64,000 nucleotides of DNA from Sepiola atlantica (GCA_963556195.1 OY744520.1:155756607-155820606), one strand, 5' to 3'. Positions 12,516-22,152 are shown, numbered from the stretch's first letter. Numbers and translations: made by a program. Notes: generated from the sequence alone by a model not told the origin.

Positions 12516-12757
12516 GTTGGAAGTTATTTCAACTTTAAGGCATATCCTCCTCATCTCCCTAATAATAATCTTTTTAATATTTTCACACCTTTGCCCATTA
12601 GAGTTTCTGACTACTAAGAGTCCATCATCCCTATATAGGCCAATGTCTTCAATATCTATATCATTAGTTAGGTTGTAGAGGATGTATAAACCAACTAGGT
12701 CGGTGATTTCTGCAGAGTCGAAAGAGCCCATCGAAACATCAAAAGAGCCAGATTGGT
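12516..12757 (-). pseudogene. PLE reverse transcriptase fragment, inverted orientation
   Basis: The minus strand encodes the RT palm. FDVSMGSFDSAEITDLVGLY is followed by IEDIGLYRDDGLLVV, with YRDD (catalytic Asp pair) at 12624-12635. It ends with LKVEITSN, after which the reading passes abruptly into arm sequence. PLE RTs are telomerase-related enzymes that copy the element RNA at a nicked target. This is only about 80 residues of an RT normally several hundred long, with fingers, thumb, linker and endonuclease missing from this strand. It complements the plus-strand piece starting at 12758, which supports one ancestral gene with an internal inversion. Confidence 0.85.
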
Positions 12758-13769
12758 TCCAACATTAAAATAGTAAATTTCCTAGATGTAACTCTCAACT
12801 TAACCAAAGAAACATACGAACCATATAATAAAGAAAACTTTAACCCAATCTATGTACACCCCCTCTCCAACCACCCCAAAACTATCATTAAACACATCCC
12901 TAAATCTATCCAACATAGGATAAGCAATAACTCATCAAATGAAACAATCTTTAACAAACATAAAGAATTCTATAATAAAGCACTAAAAAACAGCGGATAC
13001 AAGAATACACAAATTAAATTTAATAAACCTGCAACGACTAATAATAAAAACAATAAAGCAAGAAACAGGAAGATAATATGGTTTACACCTCCCTTCAACC
13101 AAGCAGTTAAAACCAAACTTGGTAAAAAATTTCTAAACCTCATAAACACATATTTCCCCCCAAACAATATCTTACATAAAATATTCAACAAAAATACACT
13201 TAAACTAAGTTACAGTTGCAGCGAAAATTTAGAAATGATAATTAAAAAACACAATAACAAAATCCTAAACAGCAACCTAAACCCTGGATCAGATAACAAT
13301 AACACAACTAAAGTAAAGTCCTGTAACTGCATAAATAGAAATGAATGCCCCTTGCAACAAAATTGCTTAATAACAAAAACAATTTACCAAGCAACAATCT
13401 CAACTAAGGAAACTCCAGATATAAAAAAAATACTACATAGGTATGGCAGGTAATACTTTCAAAGAAAGATACACCGGCCATAAATGTTCATTCAACAACC
13501 CAAGCTACCAAAACAGAACATCACTCTCAAATTACCACTGGGAACTCACTAATAAAAATAAATCACCAACTGTAATCTGGAACATTATCAGAAAAACTAG
13601 CACCTGTAGCTCATTAAACTCACCATGCTATTTATGCCTCGGCGAAAAACTTGAAATAATTAAATTTACTGACAGAGGAAAACTTTTAAACAAAAAACAG
13701 GAAACATCGATCAACTGTAGGCATAACAGATCACACCTCCTCAGTAATTTGTACAACCCCCCTAAATAA
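12758..13769 (+). pseudogene. PLE linker plus GIY-YIG endonuclease, one frameshift
   Basis: One frame is open from 12761 to 13453 and reads IKIVNFLDVTLNLTKETYEP at its start. It continues through LSNHPKTIIKHIPKSI, the LGKKFLNLINTYFP block and a Cys-rich linker (SCNCINRNECPLQQNCL). At the A run 13423-13430 the frame slips by one. The next frame gives KYYIGMAGNTFKERYTGHKC: the GIY-YIG tyrosines (13431-13442), the catalytic-type Arg and the His follow in order. Then come LSNYHWELTNKNKSPTVIW, CYLCLGEKLEI and CRHNRSH. The stop is near 13769. In PLEs this domain cuts target DNA. All known landmarks are present apart from the single frameshift and the missing RT. Confidence 0.88.
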
Positions 13770-14540
13770 TACCATTAAAACAAAAAAAAACCAACACCCA
13801 ACAAGCCCGCTAAAATTAACACTTATTAACACCTCCAAATCAAGTAACTTTAACCCTCAACTACAAACACAGTACAACCACCCCAATCTTTGAATAAATA
13901 CTATAACATGTAAAAGTAAAATTTTTTTTATATATATATATATAGGTGATCTTTGTGGACATGTGAGTGGGCATATGTATGAAGATATAAAATTTATAAC
14001 TATTTATGTGTGTATGTGTACGCCTGTATGCGCGTATGTATACGTATACATATGTACACATACATGTGTATCTGTGTGTTCATGTATATGTGTATGGGTT
14101 TGGGTGCATATATGAATGTTTGTGTATACATGTGCATATATGTATTTATATGTGTGCACGAGTGCGTGTGTGCGCTCAACATCCAGCTCACAAAACTACT
14201 TATTACCAAAACCAATTTTTAAATATTTAAATAATTATATACTGATCACTTTAATCAAAATTACTGGCCCCCACCATTTCTAATCCCCCCCTTCATAGAC
14301 CATAACTTGCGTTAACAATTTTAACTAGAACACCTTACCACTAATACTATAACAGGTGTTAACCCCACCATTAATAATAGGATCACAACGAATAATAAAA
14401 TTTATTTATTTATACCACTGAAATTAATCGATATATAAATTCCATTAAAAATAAAAGCAATTACCAGTATGTTTTATTAATCCATCACTAACTATTATTT
14501 ATAATCGAAATACATTTATTCATACTCCAAAATAATTAAA
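13770..14540 (+). other. PLE 3' non-coding region, inner part
   Basis: Follows the endonuclease stop. It holds a TG/CA/TA-alternating tract (13925-14178) and one half of a ~100-bp direct duplication (14446-14547; the other half, 14689-14783, lies inside the right arm). No coding similarity. Confidence 0.7.
13960..14178. repeat. Purine-pyrimidine alternating TG/CA/TA tract
   Basis: Over 200 bp of mostly alternating purine-pyrimidine steps (TGTGTATGTGTACGCC…, CGTATACGTATACATATG). This is typical of degenerate TG/TA microsatellites and a candidate Z-DNA-forming stretch. The 66-74-codon frames across it on both strands are by-products. Confidence 0.85.
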
Positions 14541-15533
14541 ACTAAATATAATAGTATAATCCATCAATATCAATGTCATAAACTTATATACGACCCTTAC
14601 CAAGAATAATTCCCAATATATTTTAACTCATTAGTACCTAGAACTAACCTACTAATATTACTGCCAATAATCCATATATGAATCTTACTAAAAATAAAGA
14701 CAATTACCATTATGTTTTATTAATTAACTGATAAATATTATTTAAAATACATTTAACTATCCATCAAAATAATCAAAATTAAATGCCAATTGATCAAAAT
14801 ATAACAACATAATTTATTAACAATAAGGCCATAAATCCACCAATGAGTTTAAACTAAAATATCCCCGTAAGCTGGGTGTCATGTAATTGTTATATGTCTG
14901 CATTGACAGGAAACAGAAACGACAAATTTGAAACCCCCCCTCCCCCTCTTTCTTCATCTTCTCTTTCGCTCTTGTTTAATCTCCCCCCGACCCCCCTCTT
15001 TATCCAGCCCAGCGCTGAATAAAAATAAATATGAATTTAACTCAGAACCATTCCCGCAACAAATCCTAAATGGCTATAGACATCCACTCCTAACACCCCT
15101 CAACCCCTTTCTCTTTCTTTTTCTTCCACCCCCACCCCCACCCTAACTAAGCGTTGGATAAAAATACAAAATAAAAATATAAATAGCTGTAAATTAAACT
15201 TTTCTGACAGCAATTGTATCTTTTTCTTTTCCTCGCCCCCCCCCCCTTTCTACCCCAGCTCAGCGTTGGATATATATATATAAAATATATAAAAGATAAA
15301 AATAAGAAAATAGTAATTTCTAACGGCAATCATATTTTAAAATCGGTCACATGACTTTTATTTCTTTCTCCTCTTCTTTTTTGCTTGACTTCATTCTCCC
15401 TGGAATTCAGCAACCAGTTGAATCAAAAAACAATTTTCTGCCTGATGAGACCTCAGCTCTTGAGAGCTGTAGATCGATAACATCGACATGCCAGTGTAGC
15501 AGACCTTGTACATGTTTGAATAAAAGCATTCAC
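14541..15533 (+). repeat. Right inverted arm (PLE 3' region)
   Basis: Mirror of 11526-12515. Its outer part reads CCTGATGAGACCTCAGCTC, then GATCGATAACATCGACATG, then CCTTGTACATGTTTG and AATAAAAGCATTCAC. A related block occurs at 51661-51744. The motif looks like a decayed hammerhead (CTGATGAG present, but GATAA where GAAA is needed). Confidence 0.93.
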
Positions 15534-15626
15534 AATACAGCTCTATATTTTTATTGAGCACTCTTTTATAAACCCGGTTTGATTCCCTTTGGATTTCTAC
15601 CCTGTGGATTTTTACCCTACCTGGAT

Positions 15627-15629
<3 letters not shown>
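15534..15629 (+). repeat. Shared PLE-associated tail
   Basis: CAGCTCTATATTTTTATTGAGCACTCTTTTATAAAC resembles CAGCTATACTTGTTATTGAGCACTTTTTATAAAC after the twin-hammerhead palindrome (22838-22872). Two different element types therefore share a downstream tail, each followed by (TA)n. Confidence 0.7.

Positions 15630-15697
<68 letters not shown>
15630..15697. repeat. (TA)n microsatellite
   Basis: About 34 TA units lying between two PLE-derived segments. Confidence 0.95.
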
Positions 15698-15701
<4 letters not shown>

Positions 15702-15769
15702 TATGTATATAGATGTAATCAGTCAACATAAAATCAGTTTTATAGGAATCGTGACAGCTGTTTATTTAA

Positions 15770-16560
15770 GTATCGAATTTGAGCGAGGTGTGTTTGCCAT
15801 GTGTCCATATAAAGAATATATCGTCGATGTATCTGCAATAGTGTATTGTTTTAAAGTGTATTTTCCTAAGAGTTTGTTTTCGAGTGGAGACATGAATATA
15901 TTGACGTAGTAGGGTGTCATTATCGTGCCCATGGTAGTTCTTTAGATTAGTAGGAAGTGGCGGCTTTGAATCTTGAAGTTATTATGCGTTGACATGAATC
16001 TGATTATATCGCAGATGTCTTGCGCATCTTGTTTGAGAAAATTTATGTGGTGTAAGAAATTACCAGAGGTCCGCACTCCCTCATCATGTGGGATGTTGAT
16101 GTGAAGTTCGGAGACGTCAATAGTGACTAATAGTGCGTCTGTAATATATAGATTTGCTGTAAGTTGTTGATAAAGTGGGTGGTGTATTTGATGTAGCTAG
16201 GGATAGTGTTTAGTAAGGGCTTGATGATATTGTCTATGTGGCCTGAAATGCATTCTGCTAGTTTGCCTATACACGACACAATCGGTCTACCCGGGGGTCA
16301 AATTCTTAAGAACTGTATTAACTGGTATATGTGGGAGTTGTTGTTGGGTTGTGTAGCTAAACTAGTGCTGTCGGGTTTGTAATGGGTGAGTTTGTCGGAA
16401 ATTAATTTATAGCGTTTGTCAAGTTTAGGGAGTGTGTAAAAACGGCCAGGTTTAGGATTCGGGAGAATGAGAGCTTTAATGCTTATTTTATTATCGTGAG
16501 TAAGTAGGTTGATGATTACCTCGATTACGACTGATATCGTGTTGTGGGGTCATCAGGGAG
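15770..16560 (-). pseudogene. Penelope-like reverse transcriptase fragment (YIDD type)
   Basis: The minus strand reads, in order: ISIKALILPNPKPGRFYTLP (fingers); GRPIVSCIGKLAECISGHID at about 16290-16230; IPSYIKYTTHFINNL; LVTIDVSELHINIPHDEG in another frame; FLKQDAQDICDIIRFMST; TTMGTIMTPYYVNIFM; and finally RYIDDIFFIW with YIDD at 15820-15831. This motif order is that of PLE RTs. The catalytic YIDD differs from the YRDD of the element to the left, so this is a different PLE lineage. Several stops and frameshifts interrupt it, and no linker or endonuclease follows before the (TA)n array. It is an inactive fragment, truncated just after the catalytic centre. Confidence 0.85.
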
Positions 16561-17104
16561 TTACTTGTAGAAATAGACATGGTAAAGTTGTGATCCAACT
16601 AAATTTAGTTCCGAATTTATTGGACTATCTTTTAAGTAAAGTAATGTAAATACAAAGTTCAGGGGTTTTTTTGTTCGTTTTTTTGGTATAATCTGTTGGG
16701 AATTTCGGGAACTATTTCCTTATTTAAGAATTATATAAGGTGTGAACAGAGTTCTTAAAAATGGCTTGTTACAATTAATATTATGTGTTATTATTTCACA
16801 AATGGGCCACCAAGGGGCATCCCTCAAAGTCATATATGGGGGTTCTTGTTTTCTGTTCTGTTTCCGGTACACATCTATCGAGAATGAAAAGAACGAAAGG
16901 AAAGAAGAAAAGAAAGGAAGTCTTCAGTTAAAACTGTCTTATCGGTGTGTGTGGGAGTTGTTCTCTTTTAACGCCGGCGGTTTATCTGTCTCACGCAAAT
17001 TCGGAAGGATGAGAAAAGAAAAAAAAAACTTTAATGGAAATACAAAAAAGAAAAACAAATATAGATAAACTAATGTTCACATAATAAATACAATTACCTG
17101 CTTG

Positions 17105-17108
<4 letters not shown>
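16561..17108. other. No gene seen
   Basis: Upstream side of the PLE RT fragment. A 108-codon plus-strand frame (16742-17068) is lysine-rich at its end and has no recognisable domain. I do not call it a gene. Confidence 0.5.

Positions 17109-17173
<65 letters not shown>
17109..17173. repeat. (TA)n microsatellite
   Basis: About 32 TA units. Confidence 0.95.
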
Positions 17174-17177
<4 letters not shown>

Positions 17178-17607
17178 CAATAAGTTCTTCCACGGGGCAC
17201 ATTTATTTAATTGGTGGTAGCCAAAATGCTAAAATTCTTCGAAATACAGATATTATTTTATAATGTTATCTAATCGTTCCGATTCTTAGTACCAATAGAC
17301 TAAACACTATTTCTAATCGATGTTAGTATCTATTACTTCTATCTTACTATGGCTTTCGGCTCGAAAACTAGAGGTTTACAGGAAATTGCATGATAATAAT
17401 AATAATGATGATAATTATAATAATGATAATCATAGTAATAATAATAATAATTAATCGCGTAGAAAAATATGAAATAAAATATAATAGTGATCTTTGTGAA
17501 TTTGTTGTACTCACGAAAAAGCTACAATCTTATACACATCAATATATATAAATGAATAATTGTTGCCTAAATATATATTTCATAATATATATACATATAT
17601 ATAAGTA

Positions 17608-17609
<2 letters not shown>
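17174..17609. repeat. Spacer with an AAT-rich trinucleotide tract
   Basis: Positions 17394-17455 are mostly AAT/GAT trinucleotides on the plus strand. The rest is anonymous. Confidence 0.7.

Positions 17610-17673
<64 letters not shown>
17610..17673. repeat. (TA)n microsatellite abutting a PLE end
   Basis: About 32 TA units ending directly at the reverse family-A terminal repeat. Confidence 0.95.
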
Positions 17674-17676
<3 letters not shown>

Positions 17677-17800
17677 AGTCATTAAAAGATATTTATGTCA
17701 ATTAAGCTGCACAGACGTTTACGCCATTCATCTCCGTAAGGAATCGTCATGCTAAAATCTATGGAGTTTGTTTTGTCGGTTGTTTTATATATAGTCGTCG
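17674..17800 (-). repeat. Family-A PLE terminal repeat, hammerhead-like
   Basis: The minus strand reads GCATGACGATTCCTTACGGA, GATGAATGGCGTAAACGTC, TGTGCAGCTTAATTGACATA. It has a stem-II-like hairpin (TTCC/GGAG), GAA, and a stem-III-like ACGC…GCGT,C pattern in the family consensus. The 5' core reads ATGACGA instead of CTGANGA and stem I is not evident. It is therefore a decayed or divergent hammerhead. Confidence 0.55.
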
Positions 17801-18569
17801 TGTTTAGAATTACTAGTGAAGCAATCAGATTCTTTTTTATTCCTTCTTACGGGTACATGTTTCTATTAATCAATAGTATGAGTTTTCACAAACAAAGGTG
17901 CGGTTTATTTTACATCCTATATTGTTGTTCTAATTTGTATACAGATGTCCTATTGCTGTTTCTTTGTTGTGTCGAATTGTTTTTAATCAATAATAATGGC
18001 CAATGGATTAAAGTAAAACTAACAAACTCCTTTGAATTGGCGATAACTTCCTTAGACTGTGCGGGGGCATCAGCTCTTTATTTTATATACCATCATATAT
18101 ATAGTTGATAATACAGATATGGGCCTATATAACATGATGGATTAGCTATAACATGAGATTCCAATAAGGTAAAGGGAGAAAACTCCAAGAAAATAGAAAA
18201 AAATAAGGCCTAAGAGTAGCTGTACTTGCTAACCTAAAAATAACTCACTTTTTAAATGTAGGTTTAAACTTAAACGTAAATATTTACTTATCATACTTAA
18301 AAAGAAAACGCTATCTAATTAACGTGAAACCAAAGTCCAATCACCCCAATCAATCTGAAAACAGATTTCTAATTCTACTGAACGAAGGTTTATGAATAAC
18401 TCTTGCAAGGAAAATATATTTATGAAGCCAAGCAACATTTACAACAACTCTCTAAAAATAGTGCTACGATAATACTGAAATTAAATATAACAAACAGGAA
18501 ACTAATAATTATAATAAAATTTTAAAAAATAAAATAAAATAATAATCTTGTATACACGCCCTATAATCA

Positions 18570-19270
18570 GATGCTAAAAACTAAACTGGGCAAAGTATTC
18601 CTAAATATCATTGAAAAACACTTTCCTGTAATCAATCTCCTGTATAAATATTCAATAAAAATAACTTAAAACTGCTTTACAGTTGCCACGACAACTTAGA
18701 AATGATAATTAAAGTACACACTAACAAAAATTTGAAGGTGACTAGTAGAGAAAGAATAATAAAAAAAATGCTTGAAAAAGTGACCAATATAGCAAAAATA
18801 ACATAATGAAAAACAAAAAATAACCACTACAAATAGTAATAACTCAAACCCTAATAGCAATCACCCAAATAAAAATTTTAAAAAACGTTAGTAATAAAGA
18901 GAAAAGCTGTAACTTCATAACTTTGTCCACTGCAAAATAAATGCCTAACCAAAAGTTGTGTTTACCAAGCCACAATATTCGCTAAAGAAGGACCGAATAA
19001 CAAGAAGCACTACGTTGGTATGACTTCCGTAAATTTAAAACCAGATAATACGACCACAACAGCACATTAAAAACAAAACAAAAAAACGGCGAATAAAAAC
19101 AGCACTAGCGAACCATTACTGAAAGCTCAAAGAAAACGGAGGGAATATAAAGGTAGACATTTTATTGACCCGTGTAGATTATGTGAATGAGAAATTTGAA
19201 ATCCTAAACTGTAAAGACCCCCAAAACCTATGTAAGTGTAGAAGTGAAATGGAAAACAATTGCTAACATT
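18570..19270 (+). pseudogene. PLE linker/endonuclease remnant
   Basis: Recognisable pieces on plus, in several frames: MLKTKLGKVFLNIIEKHFP (near 18565-18625, matching LGKKFLNLINTYFP of the 12758 copy); YSCHDNLEMIIKVHTNK (frame-corrected, near 18680-18730); a Cys-rich CPLQNKCLTKSCVYQAT block (near 18928-18973); KHYVGMTSVNLK with the Y-YVG core (near 19008-19045); and HYWKLKENGG followed by a W-less strand. Frameshifts and stops throughout; no RT found. Confidence 0.65.
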
Positions 19271-19580
19271 GAATAAAAGTTACTTGAAGATAAGAATACA
19301 TAATAAATAGTTAAATAAATAAACAAATAAATTAATAAAAACTAAACTAAACTAACACCTAACAATGGAAATACAAACACGCCAGCGTAAAAATAAAGTC
19401 ACCTATTAATTAGAGAGAAAACAGAGGATGCGTCACGCCTATACAAAACAGAACAAAAGAATATGAAGTAAAATAAACCGAACCTTTGTTTCTGAGAAGT
19501 CCTACTATTGCCTAATAAAACATGAACCCGTAGGAGGAAATAACAAATAATGGGATTGCCTTACTAGCTAGAACAAACAC

Positions 19581-19600
19581 CACGTGTACATATATATAAA
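19581..19600 (+). promoter_or_regulatory. Candidate pLTR promoter: CACGTG plus TATA box
   Basis: CACGTG (19581-19586) lies 4 bp before TATATATAAA (19591-19600), upstream of the hammerhead-like block of this terminal repeat. The same TATA box recurs in the copies at 28395-28404 (minus, with CACGTG at 28405-28410) and 17783-17793 (minus). Conservation at a fixed place suggests the element's promoter. No transcription start is shown. Confidence 0.4.
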
Positions 19601-19647
19601 CACCCGGCAACACAAACATTAATTTTAGCCTGTCAATTGCCTACGGG

Positions 19648-19688
19648 GATACGCCTGTGGACGCCTGTGGACGTCTGTGGACGACTCT
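19648..19688 (+). repeat. 10-bp tandem repeat inside PLE terminal repeat
   Basis: ACGCCTGTGG is repeated about three times (last copy ACGTCTGTGG), then ACGACTCTGTGTAGC. Other copies of this terminal repeat have a single such unit, so this is a local expansion. Confidence 0.8.
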
Positions 19689-19835
19689 GTGTAGCTTTCT
19701 TGCCATTAATATATCTTCATAACTTACTACTATTGCTCTACTCACGCATTAAGCACTTTTGAAGTAAATACTGAAAATCGATTCATAAAATAGTATATCT
19801 CCTCATTACATTATATGTGAATATGTGAAATAATA

Positions 19836-19837
<2 letters not shown>

Positions 19838-19885
<48 letters not shown>
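19838..19885. repeat. (TA)n microsatellite between two PLEs
   Basis: About 24 TA units separate the right end of one PLE (19812) from the left inverted repeat of the next (19882). Confidence 0.95.
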
Positions 19886-19891
<6 letters not shown>

Positions 19892-19947
19892 ATAAAATGA
19901 AGTAATAAAATAAGGTGTCAATCAAATTTTATTAGAATTCAAAGTTC

Positions 19948-20520
19948 ATGCAAAGCATCCTTAAGTCCTTAGCTCATAATTCTAGACCTAACAATTCTAA
20001 TATCCATCCTCTACCTCAGCAAACCGGTAATGAGTTCCCAATGGAAGGTAACGATAACAATAATATACAATCAATCAACCAACCTAATCCACATCATATA
20101 AATACAGTAAATAGAAATAGACCTGTGAATAGGAATATAAATGGCGCGGGAATAAGGGTAAATCCTAGGGTACACACATATATTGGGGCCACAGCAAATT
20201 TAATTAAATCCCGCATTTCCATGCATAACTACTCCTTCAATAACGATGTCGGTAACAACAGAACATCCCTGACCACTTTAGTTAAAAATTTAAGATCAAA
20301 TAATATTCCACACAATATAAAATGGTCTATCTTAAAAAAATCAAACTCCTACAGCCCAGGATCCAGATCTTGTGGTCTATGCAACTCTGAAGCTGTAATG
20401 ATAGCTACTGCACCTAAACATTTAAATCTGATAAATTCTAGGAGTGAATTAGTCTCCAAATGTCGACACAGAAGGAAATTCAAATATGCTATATGGAAAC
20501 CACCACCAGTTTTGCCGTAG
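19948..20520 (+). CDS. PLE GIY-YIG endonuclease with Asn-rich linker (truncated ORF)
   Basis: A 190-codon open frame. Residues 1-60 are Asn/Pro/His-rich linker. Residues ~75-110 hold the GIY-YIG core: VHTYIGATANLIKSRISMHN gives YIG, then Arg and His in the expected order, followed by YSFNND. Residues ~105-130 correspond to the 'LS/TT-L-W-LK' region; IKWSILKKSNSYSPG and CGLCNSEAVMI follow. LINSRSELVSKCRHRRKFK closes the domain. The ATG at 19948 lies inside the left inverted repeat, so it is probably not the native start; the RT that should precede is missing. The frame is free of stops, which suggests a fairly young copy. Endonuclease activity alone would not mobilise it. Confidence 0.78.
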   Translation: MQSILKSLAHNSRPNNSNIHPLPQQTGNEFPMEGNDNNNIQSINQPNPHHINTVNRNRPVNRNINGAGIRVNPRVHTYIGATANLIKSRISMHNYSFNNDVGNNRTSLTTLVKNLRSNNIPHNIKWSILKKSNSYSPGSRSCGLCNSEAVMIATAPKHLNLINSRSELVSKCRHRRKFKYAIWKPPPVLP

Positions 20521-21400
20521 CTGTTTGGGCGAGCAATGAAACCGGGGGTGTCCAGACTTCGAGATGGGTCCTTTTTGATTTTTAATCTTTTTTGCCTAAG
20601 GGATTTAGACTCCGAGGTTGTAAGGGTTTATACACCTAAATTTTCAGTTTCTATATGTATACACCTAAATTTTCAGTTTCTAAATATATTTACAATATCT
20701 TTACAATATATTTACAACCTCTTAATTGGGAAATATTAAACCTTAAACCTTGAATATATTTACAACTTCTAGATTAGGAAAAATTAAGCCCTAATTTGGA
20801 TTGGACTTCTTGATTGAACAAACCTAACCTTAAATTAAACTTCCTAATCTGATAAAATTAAATCTTAAATTAAATTAAACTAACCTTAAATTAAACTTCC
20901 TAATCTGATAAAATTAAATCTTAAATTAAATTATTAAATTATTAAGTTCTAATTATTTAGATAACTTCGTAATTGGGAAAATTAAATCTTAATTAGGAAA
21001 AATTAAACCTTAGGTCAGGTTAAACTTTTTAATTGGGGAATGTCAGGCCTTGAGTTGGAATTCCTGGGCTGATGGGATTGAATCTTAAATTAAACTACTA
21101 ATAATTTCTAGCCTGTTAAAATTAAATCTTAAAAATTAAATCTTGAATTAAACTATAAAATTATTGGAATTTAATAACTTCGTAATTTTTAACTTCATAA
21201 ATATTCTAAATTACTTGATGGGGCTAGATTTGTGAAGTCAGTTTTTTTACTGTAAGCTAGATTTTAAGTAATACTTTTGGATGGGTACGTGATCACATGA
21301 CTTGACCTAATTTTCCTAACTCCCTTTTAGCTTTCTTTTAACTTCTTAGCCCCTTCCCCTTTGACATAGAATAAGCTTACTGACCCAGACAGTGAAAACC
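20521..21400 (+). repeat. AT-rich PLE 3' region with nested direct repeats
   Basis: ATACACCTAAATTTTCAGTT occurs twice (20632 and 20661). A longer unit with TTAAACTTCCTAATCTGAT occurs twice between about 20830 and 20925, and TTAAATCTTAAATTAAA recurs many times. This looks like slippage expansion in the element's 3' untranslated region. Confidence 0.75.
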
Positions 21401-22022
21401 TAATTTGGGTGGGATGGATGGCGGGGTTGCATGTTGCTGTCTTTTCTTGAACCTGTCAAACAGGAAGCAGGACATACATTATTTTGAACCCGTTGAAGTC
21501 ATTCTGAGATGTAGACAATTTGGTATCGCCTTCTGTTCGTTGGGGATTTGTCATGTCTGGAGAGAAGATCACTTATATATTTTTCGCTCTTCTGGCTAGA
21601 TGTGATGGGAGTCCGTCTTATTTTGCTCAATTCGGATTTAGCGGGTTTTCTAATTAAACAACGAATTTGGATTTGATTAGAGTTGCACATGTTGGGATCT
21701 CGGAACTTTGATTGGACTTTTTGTATTATTTTGATTGATTTATTTATCATTAACATTGAATATGGACACATTTCGCGACTGGATAACTTTGCCGGCCCCT
21801 TCAATTTCACATATTTGGACTGCTGTTTGTATCTTGGAGTAATGTCCTTCCTGATTATGCTTCTCAACTTGTATGACCTGGATGGACTGTATGGATTCAA
21901 CAAAAGTATGTTTTTGGATTGATATGTTTGATGTTATGTATTTTTATATATTTGTGTATATAATTTTTTATATATTTTCAAAGCGTAATTTTATTGCCTG
22001 TAGTAGTATAACTGCGGTAATG
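21401..22022 (+). other. PLE 3' non-coding region, outer part
   Basis: Contains ACCTGTCAAACAGGAAGCAG (near 21450), which echoes a CCTGTCAATGCAGACATA-type block in the composite PLE arms (12147-12166). Two overlapping frames (21499-21903 minus, 134 codons; 21683-21922 plus) have no recognisable domain. Confidence 0.5.
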
Positions 22023-22069
22023 GTCCTCTGAAGAGAAGAATTATCTTTGAAAACTCATGAGCTAAGGAC
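22023..22069 (+). ncRNA. Hammerhead ribozyme (CUGAAGA core) at PLE 3' end
   Basis: Stem I is GTCCT (22023-22027) with AGGAC (22065-22069). The core CTGAAGA (22028-22034) fits the CUGANGA consensus. Stem II is GAAGA/TCTTT with loop ATTA. GAA lies at 22049-22051. Stem III spans 22052-22063 and has one A·C mismatch. The cleavable base is A22064. All conserved core nucleotides are present; only the stem III mismatch is unfavourable. Confidence 0.7.
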
Positions 22070-22152
22070 TTAAGGATGCTTTGCATGAACTTTGAATTCT
22101 AATAAAATTTGATTGACACCTTATTTTATTACTTCATTTTATATTATAATAT

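Larger units (their letters stand above)
11526..15533 (+). mobile_element. Composite Penelope-like element with ~990-bp inverted arms
   Basis: The left arm (11526-12515) is the near-perfect reverse complement of the right arm (14541-15533). The 2,025-bp centre carries PLE coding sequence. On the plus strand, the linker and GIY-YIG endonuclease (12758-13769) run into a long 3' non-coding region that includes the right arm. On the minus strand, an RT segment (12757-12516) runs straight into the left arm. The RT piece ends, and the linker piece begins, at the same protein position (…TSN | IKIV…). Both junctions retain TTCCAAC. The element therefore looks like one PLE whose RT part was inverted relative to the rest. 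The arms end outward with a CTGATGAG-containing motif and AATAAAAGCATTCAC. It is embedded between (TA)n arrays and cannot encode an intact RT-endonuclease. Confidence 0.85.
17674..19812 (+). mobile_element. Penelope-like element, decayed, inverted family-A ends
   Basis: The left end (17674-17800, reverse orientation) and right end (about 19575-19812, forward) are copies of the same terminal repeat. Each contains a TATATATAAA box and a GTGTAGCTT (GTGCAGCTT in the left copy)…CATAAATAT…TCATAA tail. The interior carries a broken linker and endonuclease on plus (about 18570-19270). The 119-codon frame at 17749-18108 starts inside the terminal repeat and shows no domain, so I treat it as incidental. 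Same layout as 4897-6065. Confidence 0.7.
19882..22152 (+). mobile_element. Penelope-like element with 96-bp inverted ends and 3' hammerhead
   Basis: The left end (19882-19977) is the reverse complement of the right end (22057-22152), nearly perfect over 96 bp. Between them lie a linker/endonuclease frame (19948-20520), an AT-rich 3' region with internal duplications, and a hammerhead just inside the right repeat. RT is absent, so the copy is truncated or internally deleted at its 5' side. The left repeat stops exactly within the stem III sequence of the right-end ribozyme. Confidence 0.8.

Noticed and set aside
14928..15146. 72-codon Pro/Leu/Ser-rich frame, identical to one at 11910-12128
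   Set aside because: The identity is due to the inverted arms; composition reflects C/T runs. Non-coding PLE 3' sequence.
16742..17068. 108-codon frame on plus
   Set aside because: No recognised domain, low-complexity Lys/Asn end, and it lies beside a PLE pseudogene.
17749..18108. 119-codon frame on plus resembling a membrane protein
   Set aside because: It begins inside a PLE terminal repeat, is T-rich (hence hydrophobic) and has no homologous block.
21499..21903. 134-codon frame on minus inside a PLE
   Set aside because: It is antisense to the element's 3' region and shows no RT, linker or endonuclease motif.
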